Below, one piece after another: positions 35,179 to 43,893 of a stretch of 64,000 nucleotides of DNA. The stretch is from Pseudomonadota bacterium. Its GTDB lineage: Bacteria; Pseudomonadota; Alphaproteobacteria; UBA9655. The stretch is from NCBI GenBank assembly GCA_018242065.1, contig JAFECQ010000014.1:1-64000 (forward strand), given 5' to 3'. The translations under genes were made by a program, and so were the position numbers. Under the pieces are notes generated by a model that was not told the DNA's origin, ran no database searches, and saw only the letters and a list, made by a program, of their open reading frames with translations. Within the stretch, counting starts at the first letter, position 1; the number at the start of each line of letters is the position of its first letter.

Positions 35179-36588
35179 ATGACACTTCCTGCAACAAATC
35201 CAATTAAGGCTTATATAAAAGAGCATGACGTCTCTTATATTGACTTCCGCTTTACAGACCCTCGGGGTGCTTGGCATCATATAACACTTCATATAGATGC
35301 TGTAGATGACGAAGTGCTTGAGAAAGGAATTATGTTTGATGGGTCATCGATTGCTGGTTGGAAAACCATTGATGATTCAGATATGTGCATGAAACCTGAT
35401 CTTTCGACACTTGTGTTGGATCCCTTTGCTGCACAACCGACTCTTATTATTAGCTGTGATGTTTTAGAGCCCTTAACAGGTGCTTCTTATGCCTGTGATC
35501 CACGAGGTGTTGCCAAGAGAGCTGAAGCTTATCTTCAAGATTCTGGGTTGGCGGACGCAGCTTATTTTGGTCCAGAAGCCGAATTCTTCGTTTTTGATGA
35601 TGTTCGTTATGATGTGGCAATGCAGCATAGCTTTTATTATGTGGATGCGGAGGAAGGGGATTATAATTCCGGCAAAATGGACCCCCAAGGTAACCTGGCC
35701 CACCGTCCAGGTATTAAAGGCGGGTATGTACCCGTTAACCCAATTGATCAAATCTGTGATATGCGTTCTGAGATGCTTTCCACTTTAAAAGAAATGGGAA
35801 TTGAGGTTGAAAAACACCATCATGAAGTTGCACCAGGGCAGCATGAGCTCGGATTTAAGTATAGCACCCTCACTAAAACTGCAGATAATCTGCAGACATA
35901 CAAATACGTTATTAAAAATGTTGCCCGCATGTATGGTAAAACGGCCACATTTATGCCTAAACCTATTCATCAAGATAATGGTTCAGGGATGCATGTTCAT
36001 CAATCCTTGTGGTCTAAAGGTAAGGCGCTCTTTGCAGGAGAAGAATATGCGCAGCTCTCTCCAGCAGCTCTTTATTACATTGGAGGAATTATTAAGCATG
36101 GGCGTGCATTGAATGCTTTTACGAACCCAACAACGAATAGCTATAAACGCCTTGTGCCCGGTTATGAAGCGCCTGTGATGCTGGCATACTCTGCACGAAA
36201 TCGGTCTGCTTCGATTAGGATTCCCCATACGTTTAGTATGAATGCAAAGCGTATTGAAACGCGCTTTCCCGATGCAGCTGCTAACCCTTACCTTGCTTTT
36301 GCAGCGATGTTAATGGCAGGCCTTGATGGCATTCAAAATAAAATTCATCCAGGAGATTCTCACGAAGGAAATCTTTATGATCCGAATGTGTCTTGTGATA
36401 TTCCACACGTTGCCTCCTCATTGAAAGAGGCTCTTGAGGCCCTTGATCAGGATCGTGGGTTTTTAAAACGAGGAGGGGTTTTTTCAGACGAGTTAATCGA
36501 TTGTTTTATTGAATTAAAGAAAGAAGAAGTAAAAATGTTAGAGACAACACCTCAGCCCGTTGAATTTAAGATGTATTATGGTGTATAA
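35179..36588 (+). CDS. glnA: glutamine synthetase type I
   Basis: The 469-residue enzyme makes glutamine from glutamate, ammonia and ATP. It shows 'MFDGSSIAGW', 'YFGPEAEFFVFD', 'NGSGMHVHQSLW' and 'NRSASIRIP' of the active site. Tyr400 in 'EGNLYDPN' is the position adenylylated in GSI-beta enzymes. Length is normal. No glnB lies upstream; instead the IS inserted 91 bases before its start, so its promoter may have been replaced or altered. No strong Shine-Dalgarno sequence is seen. Confidence 0.97.
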   Translation: MTLPATNPIKAYIKEHDVSYIDFRFTDPRGAWHHITLHIDAVDDEVLEKGIMFDGSSIAGWKTIDDSDMCMKPDLSTLVLDPFAAQPTLIISCDVLEPLTGASYACDPRGVAKRAEAYLQDSGLADAAYFGPEAEFFVFDDVRYDVAMQHSFYYVDAEEGDYNSGKMDPQGNLAHRPGIKGGYVPVNPIDQICDMRSEMLSTLKEMGIEVEKHHHEVAPGQHELGFKYSTLTKTADNLQTYKYVIKNVARMYGKTATFMPKPIHQDNGSGMHVHQSLWSKGKALFAGEEYAQLSPAALYYIGGIIKHGRALNAFTNPTTNSYKRLVPGYEAPVMLAYSARNRSASIRIPHTFSMNAKRIETRFPDAAANPYLAFAAMLMAGLDGIQNKIHPGDSHEGNLYDPNVSCDIPHVASSLKEALEALDQDRGFLKRGGVFSDELIDCFIELKKEEVKMLETTPQPVEFKMYYGV

Positions 36589-36617
36589 TCAATCATCATA
36601 GCTGAAAGATTGATTAT

Positions 36618-37052
36618 ATGATGAGGACATCTATCGTTTTTTTAGTTTGGTGGGGGGTGAGTGATTTACATGCTGATTTTACACCAACTTCTATGGATGA
36701 AGGGGTAGAGCATACTGTGTCTGCTCCGCGTCGTTTAGACGCCCATGAAAAGAAAAATAAACCGGACGTTGATCCCATCCATCAAGCTGAGCTCGAAAAA
36801 GAAAAGCAAAGTGAAGAAGACGAAGCTACTGCAGCAATTGAAAAAGCCTCTTTAATGCGCCACGGGTTTGATGCTGACAAGTCTAAATTGCCTCCTTCTG
36901 GAAGAAATGATGCTTCATCATCGCCGGGAGCAGGGATGCGTATTCTTAAACCAGAGTATTTAGACGTTAAAGTTCAGTATGAAAATACGGAAACTTCCTG
37001 GTGGGATCGTTTTTTACAAAATCTTAAACAAGGATTGGGGCCTGTAGCTTAA
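36618..37052 (+). CDS. small exported protein of unknown function
   Basis: The 144-residue protein has a short signal peptide (MMRTSIVFLVWWGVSDLHA, cleavage near residue 19) and a mostly disordered acidic/basic middle ('EKEKQSEEDEATAAIEKASL'). A conserved-looking end reads 'WWDRFLQNLKQGLGPVA'. No known domain. It follows glnA by 29 bases and shares a bidirectional terminator with the convergent Cys-rich gene. Confidence 0.65.
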   Translation: MMRTSIVFLVWWGVSDLHADFTPTSMDEGVEHTVSAPRRLDAHEKKNKPDVDPIHQAELEKEKQSEEDEATAAIEKASLMRHGFDADKSKLPPSGRNDASSSPGAGMRILKPEYLDVKVQYENTETSWWDRFLQNLKQGLGPVA

Positions 37053-37058
37053 GCTGTG

Positions 37059-37085
37059 AAAGGTCCTTCTAAGGGGAGGACCTTT
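37059..37085. terminator. bidirectional intrinsic terminator
   Basis: AAAGGTCCT (37059-37067) and AGGACCTTT (37077-37085) form a 9-bp stem followed by TT on the plus strand. On the minus strand its outer base touches the stop codon of the convergent gene. Confidence 0.75.
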
Positions 37086-37525
37086 TAATTCCAGTCAGGA
37101 GTATAGCAAGTTGTTGTTGGTTTGCCGGGTGGTGGACAATAAGGAGGGTTATCCCCGCAGTGCTCCCCGCACAGACCCGTGGTATTGCAATTGCCGCACT
37201 CTGAGCAGTTGAAACAATGCGAGCATTCTTTAGGAGGATTAGGTTGTTGACACGTCGTATTACACGCACCCGTAGGGGTACAATACTGGCAAGCATAGCA
37301 ATAATTTTTGCAGTCATAACAGAGTCCTTCTGTCTTTGATGGACTCAAATTTTTGAGACTTGGTAAATTACTTAAATCTGGAAGATCACTTAGACTTTGA
37401 TCGGTTGTTGCATTTATCGTAGATGAGTCTTCGGTTTCTGCAGGAGTTGTGCATTCTGCAGAAAAAGTTTGGGTTACAAAACACATCAATAGAATAAATA
37501 AAAAAAGTGATGCCCTGCGTCTCAT
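37085..37525 (-). CDS. secreted Cys-rich protein
   Basis: The 146-residue protein has a signal peptide (about 1-23, ending TFSA), a Ser/Leu-rich spacer ('SLSDLPDLSNLPSLKNL') and a C-terminal half with about 19 cysteines ('CYDCKNYCYACQYCTPTGAC', 'CSHCFNCSECGNCNTTGLC'). The dense CxxC pattern could bind metal or form many disulfides; export favours disulfides. Family not recognised. Confidence 0.72.
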   Translation of the reverse strand: MRRRASLFLFILLMCFVTQTFSAECTTPAETEDSSTINATTDQSLSDLPDLSNLPSLKNLSPSKTEGLCYDCKNYCYACQYCTPTGACNTTCQQPNPPKECSHCFNCSECGNCNTTGLCGEHCGDNPPYCPPPGKPTTTCYTPDWN

Positions 37526-37989
37526 TTATTATCTTCTTGTTTTTATAGGTTTTGTTGTTAACAGTATCCGGTTAATTAACGTAAAGCAAGTATCTATGGT
37601 GAATTACACGATAAGCGCATCCAAGTCATGAGAAACGTATAGAAATTTTTTATGGGGATAATCTACTCCTTGTTTTCGCAAGCTGCTTAAGTCAGAAGCT
37701 GAGGCGGGAAATTCCATCACTTTTTTCTTTATTTAAGAGTTGAGTATGTATAATAAAATCTGATAGGAAAGTTTTTTTCATTATTTTCTATCAACTTATT
37801 TTTCCTTGTACACTATCACGTGAACATCGGCTAGGTTGGTTTTAGGACGAGAGCATGGTCTCGGCAGGGAGTCAGTCTTAGCGTTGGGTATATTTTAGCT
37901 TAAAGACCTTGGCTTACGTGCGTCATAGAAATCCAAAACATTCAATTGGAATTGCAGTTTAGGTGTAATTGGGTGTATTGTTGGGTGTC
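37526..37989. other. intergenic region holding the left direct repeat
   Basis: This stretch of about 460 bases has no supported gene. Its notable content is the sequence at 37901-37926, described separately. The section 37820-37880 is locally less AT-rich but shows no tRNA-like fold by eye. Confidence 0.45.
37901..37926. repeat. left direct repeat flanking the fic gene
   Basis: TAAAGACCTTGGCTTACGTG followed by CGTCAT matches 39037-39062 (TAAAGACCTTGGTTTACGCT, then CGTCAT) at 23 of 26 positions in the same orientation. The right copy is the 3' end of the thioesterase gene. Read on the minus strand, the left copy would encode 'YDARKPRSL', close to the real C-terminus 'DDERKPRSLQ'. Confidence 0.7.
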
Positions 37990-39039
37990 ATGATCAAAAC
38001 AGAAACTTTATATATCACACAAGAGATACTCAGTATCATTTCAGATATTGATGAGTTCAAAGGCGCGTGGCGGGCATTAGGGACATTGGCACCTGAGCGA
38101 TTGTCTGCGCTAAGGCGAGTAGCGACCATTGAAAGTATAGGTTCTTCAACACGGATTGAAGGAAGTAAGCTCTCTGATCAGGATATCCAAAAACTCTTAG
38201 CTAATTTAGAAGTAAAGTCATTTTCTACGCGAGACGAGCAGGAAGTAGCCGGATATGCTGAAGTTATGGAATTTATTTTCCATTCATGGGAAGGTATTAA
38301 TGTGACAGAAAATCATCTTAGACAACTTCACCGAGACCTTCTAAAATACAGTGAAAAAGATGATTGGCATAGAGGAAATTATAAAACATCGCCAAACAGC
38401 GTCGCAGCTTTTGATACTACAGGCAAGCAAATTGGAATTATCTTTGAAACGGCAACACCTTTTGATACGCCGAATTTGATGAACGAACTTATAAACTGGA
38501 CTAACTCCGAATTTGAACTTAAGAAAATGCACCCCCTCCTCATTACAGGCATCTTTATTGTGGTTTTTTTAGAGATTCATCCTTTTCAAGATGGAAACGG
38601 ACGTTTAAGTCGTATTTTAACGACACTGTTATTACTTCGAACAGGCTATCAATATGTGCCGTATAGCTCTCTAGAAAGTATTATTGAACAAAATAAAGAA
38701 GGATATTATCTTGCTTTGCGTCAAACACAGAAGACAATTCGAACGGATCACCCTGATTGGCAATCATGGATATTATTTTTTTTGCGCGCCCTGCAACAGC
38801 AGATGAAAAGACTTGCCAAGACGGTTGAAAGAGAAAAATTAATTATATCAGTTTTACCAGAGTTATCTGTGCAGATTTTAGAATATGCGCGTGAGCATGG
38901 TCGCGTGACTATTGGAGACATGATAATGTTTACTGGCATAAGCCGTAATACATTAAAAGAACATTTTCGATTGCTTATAAAAAAAGGATATTTAGTACTA
39001 AATGGGGCTGGTCGTGGTGCCTGGTATACTTTATTGTAA
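37990..39039 (+). CDS. Fic-domain protein (AMP transferase type) with C-terminal winged helix
   Basis: The 349-residue protein has a Fic core with the catalytic 'HPFQDGNGRLSR' (residue about 194 onward) and an N-terminal inhibitory helix motif 'SSTRIEGS' (S-X3-E-G), which marks self-inhibited class II Fic enzymes. The C-terminus is a winged HTH ('RVTIGDMIMFTGISRNTLKE'). Fic enzymes usually AMPylate proteins; the target is unknown. ATG 37990 was chosen; an upstream TTG (37969) is unlikely. Direct repeats bracket the gene, suggesting it arrived as a unit. Confidence 0.9.
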   Translation: MIKTETLYITQEILSIISDIDEFKGAWRALGTLAPERLSALRRVATIESIGSSTRIEGSKLSDQDIQKLLANLEVKSFSTRDEQEVAGYAEVMEFIFHSWEGINVTENHLRQLHRDLLKYSEKDDWHRGNYKTSPNSVAAFDTTGKQIGIIFETATPFDTPNLMNELINWTNSEFELKKMHPLLITGIFIVVFLEIHPFQDGNGRLSRILTTLLLLRTGYQYVPYSSLESIIEQNKEGYYLALRQTQKTIRTDHPDWQSWILFFLRALQQQMKRLAKTVEREKLIISVLPELSVQILEYAREHGRVTIGDMIMFTGISRNTLKEHFRLLIKKGYLVLNGAGRGAWYTLL

Positions 39040-39411
39040 AGACCTTGGTTTACGCTCGTCATCAATAGCTACAAAAGTAAAAAGACCCTCGGTCACCTTG
39101 TGAATAATGCCATCTTTAGGCCGTCTTACCCAAGATTCGATACTCACTTGCATTGATGTATTCCCTCTCTTAACAATATGACAGTAACAACTAACTTCAT
39201 CACCCACAAAGACGGGCCTTAAGAAAGACATTTTATCAATCGCAGCAAGCACGACACGTCCTTTAGCTTCATGAATGGCGATCGTGCCGCCGGCCATATC
39301 CATGATGGAAACCAGCCAACCTCCAAAAATATCTCCAGAAGGGTTTGTATCACGTGGCATCGCAATTACACGTAGAGTAAGTTGCTCAAGAGGAGGAGGA
39401 ATCTCAGACAT
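39031..39411 (-). CDS. acyl-CoA thioesterase (YciA-like hotdog)
   Basis: The 126-residue single hotdog-fold thioesterase has 'MPRDTNPSGDIFGGWLVSIM' and 'MSFLRPVFVGDEVSCY', the YciA-type active-site region including the Asp of 'GDIFGGW'. It hydrolyses acyl-CoAs. AGGAAAC lies upstream of the ATG. Its last codons overlap the fic stop and form the right-hand direct repeat at 39037-39062. Confidence 0.92.
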   Translation of the reverse strand: MSEIPPPLEQLTLRVIAMPRDTNPSGDIFGGWLVSIMDMAGGTIAIHEAKGRVVLAAIDKMSFLRPVFVGDEVSCYCHIVKRGNTSMQVSIESWVRRPKDGIIHKVTEGLFTFVAIDDERKPRSLQ

Positions 39412-39580
39412 AGGGAAAGTTTCCTAAACATGATTTAATGTGATTTTTGATTCTTAGTATACACAAAGCACAAAGTTTCATCAAACGGTATAACCAAACA
39501 CGGCCTTATAAAGTATGATCATCCCTCTTTACCAAACAACGATCTTAAATTAAGGTAAAATCAGGAAATGGAGTCGGAAC

Positions 39581-40219
39581 ATGTCTGATTTTTTACGAGA
39601 ACTTGAAGAGGATATACGCGAAGAAAGAATTTTCATTCTATGGCGTAAGTATGGAAATTATATTATTGGCCTCGCTCTCGCCATTGTGCTTGCAACGGTG
39701 AGTTACACCCTTTGGCAATATTTTAAGCATAAAAGTCAGGTTAAATCGCATGTGTCTTTTTCAAATGCAGTTACCTTGATGAAACTAGGGAAAAAAGAAG
39801 AAGCTTTAAAAGCCTTTGAAATACTATCTCAAGAAAGCGGAGGCTACGGAAAACTATCATTACTATATGAAGGGGCTCTTCTATCTAATCCTGAAGATGC
39901 TTATAAAAGGCTGAGCCGCCTTGCTCTCGCCAATCCGGCTTTAGGAAATTTGCCAAAAGTTTTAAGAGCAGCCCGCGAACTTGATAATCCAATTGCCTTA
40001 GAATCTCTTGAGTCTTTAACGTCTCCAAACAACGCTTGGGCGCCTCTTTCTCTTGAATTGCTGGCTTTAGCGTCATTGAAAAAAGGAGATACGGTAGAGG
40101 CCGCTGGAAAATATATTCGTATATTGAAAGAACCTTATTCGACGCCAACCGAGGAATTGCGTGCAAGTCTGATGTTATCGCAAATTGACGCTCCCGCCTA
40201 TCTGTTTGAGCAAGAATGA
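39581..40219 (+). CDS. YfgM-like membrane-anchored TPR protein
   Basis: The 212-residue protein has a short cytoplasmic N-terminus ('FLRELEEDIREERI'), one membrane segment (about 28-46) and a periplasmic TPR-like domain. This matches the TPR_21/YfgM family, a SecYEG-associated chaperone-docking protein in E. coli. It lies directly upstream of bamB as in many proteobacteria, with the stop overlapping an in-frame ATG of the next gene. Confidence 0.85.
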   Translation: MSDFLRELEEDIREERIFILWRKYGNYIIGLALAIVLATVSYTLWQYFKHKSQVKSHVSFSNAVTLMKLGKKEEALKAFEILSQESGGYGKLSLLYEGALLSNPEDAYKRLSRLALANPALGNLPKVLRAARELDNPIALESLESLTSPNNAWAPLSLELLALASLKKGDTVEAAGKYIRILKEPYSTPTEELRASLMLSQIDAPAYLFEQE

Positions 40220-40236
40220 ATAAAAGAGGATCAGTG

Positions 40237-41523
40237 ATGAAGAAAAAATGGGGATTGGGCTTGGCTGCTCTTGCTCTAGCAGCATGTGATGCAAAAAAAA
40301 TTCCTATTACGGGAACGCGTGTCTCTGTCGTGGATTATGAAAGTTCGGTTAAGGTTGATGAGGATGCAAAAGACACAAAAGTAACCCTTCCCATCTCAGA
40401 GATAGGACGAGATTGGCCTCAAGCAGGAGGGGGTGCAGCGCATGTCATGCCTCATTGTTCCTTAAAAGACACTCTAGAACCACAATGGACAGTGTCGATT
40501 GGATCAGGCGGCGGAGAAGGAAGATTCCTGTCTTCTCCTGTTGTAAACGAGGGAGTCATATATGCTATGGATACCTCTGGGAACATTACGGCTCTTCAAT
40601 CTGCTTCTGGTGAGGCTCTTTGGTCAGTTGACATCTCTCCAGAAGGAAAACAAACGTCTATTATTGGGGGAGGTCTTGCCTATGGAGCAGACAAGGTTTT
40701 TGTAACATCTCCTCATGCTGAGGTTTTAGCTCTTGAAGCGAAATCGGGTAAAATACTATGGCGTTTCCCAACTCAAAGCCCCGTGCGCGCCGCGCCAACA
40801 TTTGTAGATGGCCGTCTTTTTGTTTTGACAATTAGTAATCAATTAGAAGTTTTGGATGCCGAAAAAGGCGAAAGACTTTGGGATCATGCAGGAATTACCG
40901 AATATGCTGGTCTTTTAGGAACGGCTAGCCCTGCTGTGGCTAAAGGTGTTGCAATTGTAACCTATTCGTCTGGTGAAGTTTATGCGTTGAAGGCTGAAAA
41001 TGGACATCAATTGTGGACCGAAACATTGAGTGCTACACGACGTCCTGATTCCCTATCTGCGCTTTCGCATATTCGTGCCTTGCCGGTGATTGATCAAAGT
41101 GCCGTTATTGTGATTGGCCACAATCATAAAATGGCTGCATATGATTTACGTCGTGGAGAAAAACTATGGGAGCGGAGCATTGGAGGAACGCGTACACCAG
41201 CTGTTCTGGGTGGATTTATCTTTATGATAAATTCTCATAATGAGCTTTTATGTTTGACGCGTGATTACGGGCAAGTTGTGTGGATAAGGAAATTAGATTC
41301 TGATCCGGAACATCCTTATAAAGTAATTTGGGAAGGACCAATTGCTGCGGGCAATAAGCTATACCTTGTGAATACACGAGGTGGCCTTGTCACAATAGAT
41401 CCAGCTAATGGCAAAACTCTTTCCGAACGCCAATTGAGCTCACCTGTTTCATTACCACCTTTTGTTGCACAAGAAACACTTTACCTATTAACCGATGCGG
41501 GAGAAATTATTGCGTTTAAGTAA
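40237..41523 (+). CDS. bamB: outer membrane assembly lipoprotein BamB
   Basis: The beta-propeller lipoprotein of about 428 residues is part of the BAM complex that inserts outer-membrane proteins. The signal peptide MKKKWGLGLAALALAAC has a lipobox ending in Cys17, and PQQ-like blades follow ('VVNEGVIYAMDTSGNITALQ', 'ALKAENGHQLWTE', 'LAYGADKVFVTSP'). I prefer ATG 40237 (AAGAGG 7 bases upstream). ATG 40216, which overlaps the preceding stop, would add seven residues ahead of the signal. Confidence 0.93.
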   Translation: MKKKWGLGLAALALAACDAKKIPITGTRVSVVDYESSVKVDEDAKDTKVTLPISEIGRDWPQAGGGAAHVMPHCSLKDTLEPQWTVSIGSGGGEGRFLSSPVVNEGVIYAMDTSGNITALQSASGEALWSVDISPEGKQTSIIGGGLAYGADKVFVTSPHAEVLALEAKSGKILWRFPTQSPVRAAPTFVDGRLFVLTISNQLEVLDAEKGERLWDHAGITEYAGLLGTASPAVAKGVAIVTYSSGEVYALKAENGHQLWTETLSATRRPDSLSALSHIRALPVIDQSAVIVIGHNHKMAAYDLRRGEKLWERSIGGTRTPAVLGGFIFMINSHNELLCLTRDYGQVVWIRKLDSDPEHPYKVIWEGPIAAGNKLYLVNTRGGLVTIDPANGKTLSERQLSSPVSLPPFVAQETLYLLTDAGEIIAFK

Positions 41524-41692
41524 CTCTATTGGCACTTAGGTAATTCTTGTAAATTGCGGGTGGTCGCGATCTTCGTGTATTCTTGTATCCGATCCTTTCA
41601 GTAAAGCGAATGACATAATATCTTATTCATGCTTTTCCTTTTATAGCTGTTACAACTGTTTCTACGTTGTCCTGTTCTACTGAATAGAAAAT

Positions 41693-41962
41693 TTACTTTA
41701 AAACTTCTTTTTTCGTTTTTTTACTTGTTCCTGTTGAAGTTGCATCTAATATCGTTTTTATTATTTTTTTTTGAATTTCTTTAAAAGTATTATTAGATGT
41801 AAATCCCTCCTCTCCCATTTGCTTGGCACGTGCTAATCCTCCTAGCCGACCCATGGCTGCATAGGCGATTCTCTTTCTTTCCTCGAAAGTTTGTTTCTTA
41901 TTCTTACTTATTTTCAAATTTTTAGATGATTTATTATTTTTTATATCGTTTTCTTTTTTCAT
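41693..41962 (-). CDS. small basic protein with 'GRLGGLARAKQMGEEGF' motif
   Basis: The 89-residue, Lys/Asn-rich protein has a central Gly-Ala motif ('AYAAMGRLGGLARAKQMGEE') reminiscent of KGG/YciG-like stress-induced small proteins, flanked by disordered basic tails. Assignment to that family is tentative. ATG 41962 has a strong AAGGAG; an upstream ATG (42004) overlaps the preceding gene's stop and would add 14 residues. Part of the same-strand small-gene cluster 41693-43543. Confidence 0.65.
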   Translation of the reverse strand: MKKENDIKNNKSSKNLKISKNKKQTFEERKRIAYAAMGRLGGLARAKQMGEEGFTSNNTFKEIQKKIIKTILDATSTGTSKKTKKEVLK

Positions 41963-42000
41963 AATGTTTCTCCTTTCCTTAGTATTAATAAATTTAGAAG

Positions 42001-42408
42001 TCATTTTTTTTCTGTTAAAAACTTATAAGCTTCAGAAATAAGCGTGGCATTTTTAAGTTGGGATAAACCAATTCCAACTCCAAATGACAGCAGGGAGATC
42101 ATAAGAGCATTATCCTTAAGGGTTTTTTCTAAATCGAAATTATTAAGGAAGTTAATTGCTTTCTGGGCTGCTTCTTCTTGTGGTGAAGTTTTTTCCTGAG
42201 AGAAAAAGAGGAGCCCTGCTCCCAGAATTGCAAATGTGGCAGAAACTGTGATTCCACTTTCTAAATACCCAATAAGTGGAACAAGAATCTGAAAAAGAAA
42301 AAATCCTCCCCCCGCCGTAGCGAGGAGTAAGAAAAAGTATCCTAAAATCTTGCTCCCTAAAGCTGAAGTTGCTTCGCGTGTTTTAAAAAGAAGGTCGAAA
42401 AAATACAT
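42001..42408 (-). CDS. small membrane protein in stress cluster
   Basis: The 135-residue protein has about three hydrophobic segments (about 17-40, 50-68, 98-116) and a basic end 'YKFLTEKK'. Its position directly after a DUF883/YqjD-like gene recalls the YqjD-YqjE pairing in enterobacteria, but sequence similarity to YqjE was not established. AGGAGGAGG precedes the ATG. Confidence 0.7.
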   Translation of the reverse strand: MYFFDLLFKTREATSALGSKILGYFFLLLATAGGGFFLFQILVPLIGYLESGITVSATFAILGAGLLFFSQEKTSPQEEAAQKAINFLNNFDLEKTLKDNALMISLLSFGVGIGLSQLKNATLISEAYKFLTEKK

Positions 42409-42420
42409 AATAACCTCCTC

Positions 42421-42864
42421 CTATTTTGAGCGCATAAATAACGTGCCAATGATAAAGCCAACCCCAACCGCCCAGGCGGCCATCGTAAGGGGATGCTTCT
42501 TGATGAGAGTATGCATCTCATCTAATTTTTCATTGCTATAATCTACAATTTCATCTTTTGCATGATTAAGATGCTCGAGAGAAAGTACGTTTGAAAAATC
42601 ATGAAAAGCCTCCTTCACGTTATCAAAAACCTCTAAGGCGCTTTCTTTAATTTGTTCATAATTTTCTTCTGAGGAAGATTTTACCTTCTTAAGCATCTTT
42701 TCACCTTGATCAAGCTTATCTTTTAAGCTGTCTCTCTGAAGTAATAATTGATCTCTGTTGTTCAATTTGTACTTCTTTAAAAGGTCATCTATTTTAGATA
42801 TTTTTTCTTTATACATATTTATGTTGTTTTCAACTTTCTCAATGTACTTCTCTTTTGTATCCAT
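42421..42864 (-). CDS. DUF883/ElaB-YqjD-like membrane-anchored protein
   Basis: The 147-residue protein has a long coiled-coil N-terminal region (about 5-115) and a C-terminal anchor 'HPLTMAAWAVGVGFIIGTLF', then MRSK. This is the typical DUF883 end (His-Pro, Gly-rich helix, basic tail). In E. coli, YqjD, ElaB and YgaM are stationary-phase inner-membrane proteins that bind ribosomes. The coiled coil is longer than in those relatives. AAGGAG supports the start. Confidence 0.82.
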   Translation of the reverse strand: MDTKEKYIEKVENNINMYKEKISKIDDLLKKYKLNNRDQLLLQRDSLKDKLDQGEKMLKKVKSSSEENYEQIKESALEVFDNVKEAFHDFSNVLSLEHLNHAKDEIVDYSNEKLDEMHTLIKKHPLTMAAWAVGVGFIIGTLFMRSK

Positions 42865-42922
42865 TGTTTTTCTCCTTCATTAGATATTGTTAAAAATCAC
42901 TCGTTTGAGCTGTTCGTTTGCT

Positions 42923-43123
42923 TTAATTTGGTCTAGAGGATGGACTCCGCGGGCAAGAATGGCATGGAGAAGATGAGGGTTTGTTTTTATCTGCAGATCT
43001 CTCTAATGCTTTTCCAGCTTCTTTTATGTCTGTTCCCGCACCTTCCATTGTGTTGCATCCAAATAAAAACAATGGAATAGCTACTACAATCATGACATTT
43101 GCTGTTTTATAGGTAACTTTCAT
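42923..43123 (-). CDS. entericidin-like lipoprotein
   Basis: The 66-residue protein has a signal ending 'LFLFGC' (Cys23 lipidated) followed by 'NTMEGAGTDIKEAGKALERS', the entericidin A/B signature. Entericidins are small stress-linked lipoproteins whose pair in E. coli affects lysis. The C-terminal tail 'PCHSCPRSPSSRPN' is an unusual Cys/Pro-rich addition. GGAGGAGA precedes the ATG. Confidence 0.82.
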   Translation of the reverse strand: MKVTYKTANVMIVVAIPLFLFGCNTMEGAGTDIKEAGKALERSADKNKPSSSPCHSCPRSPSSRPN

Positions 43124-43150
43124 TTTATGTCTCCTCCATGCCTTCAGGTG

Positions 43151-43543
43151 TTATATTTCTGTGCTTTTACAACTGACGCCCAATGAAGTTTCATAAAAGG
43201 CAACTTCATAATTTTTTAGAACATTTAGATTTCTGCATTTTCCATTAAATAAAAACCCACCTTCTGTTCCTATGACCGCGTAATATTCATTGCCTCTAAA
43301 AGCATCTAAAGGAATTTCTATTTCTCGAATTTGACGGCCATTTGGGTTAACGCATCCGTCGAAGCACTTCCAGCAGTAGGGTAAAAGCTCGCTTGAAGGC
43401 TCGGGAATGACGTTTATTTTGATATTGTTATGGGAATGATTAACAACCCTTACTATCCCTGCATCGGCCTTATTAATTGTCAAAAATGCCGCTATAGCAA
43501 TGGATGATAAAAAGAGTTTTTTTGTGTTTTTTCCTAACTTCAT
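43151..43543 (-). CDS. secreted protein of unknown function
   Basis: The 130-residue protein has a signal peptide (about 1-28, ending ADA) and a beta-rich mature part with 'VNHSHNNIKINVIPEPSSE' and several Cys ('PYCWKCFDGC', 'GKCRNL'). It was not assigned to a family. The start at 43543 places AAAGGAAAG upstream; ATG 43558 would swallow that signal. First gene of the minus-strand small-protein cluster that continues to 41693. Confidence 0.7.
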   Translation of the reverse strand: MKLGKNTKKLFLSSIAIAAFLTINKADAGIVRVVNHSHNNIKINVIPEPSSELLPYCWKCFDGCVNPNGRQIREIEIPLDAFRGNEYYAVIGTEGGFLFNGKCRNLNVLKNYEVAFYETSLGVSCKSTEI

Positions 43544-43893
43544 TTTCTTTCCTTTCATTTACGGCTTGCCTTACAACCATATTGCTTGGTTGCTTGCTTA
43601 TATGGTGGCTCTTAATTCCGTTATTGAAAAGTTTAAGTAGCTATAAAATTTAAATAGACAGTTATTGAAGCAATTAAGATGAACTGATTATTAAGAAAAT
43701 TCTTTATAAAAGCTTACAAAAGGGTTCAACAAATCTTTTCTCTGAAAGATTTGAGAACTTGTTAGGCGATAAGTAGCTGAAATTTAAACTTAGAAAGCAA
43801 TATAGCAAGGAATATTATAGACCGTAAATGCTGGCTGGTAAAAACGAGAACAGCCAGAGAGAAGACTAAGATAGCTTAAAAGAAAGGTTTGTT
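43544..43893. other. divergent intergenic region with two hairpins
   Basis: The 350 bases between the secreted-protein cluster (minus) and the RipA-like gene (plus) must hold both promoters. CAAATCTTT/AAAGATTTG (43730-43753) and CTGGCTG/CAGCCAG (about 43830-43856) form hairpins without T runs. No ORF is supported. Confidence 0.4.

Noticed and set aside
37820-37900. Possible tRNA or structured RNA before the fic gene
   Set aside because: No cloverleaf or known RNA pattern could be drawn; only the direct repeat is supported.
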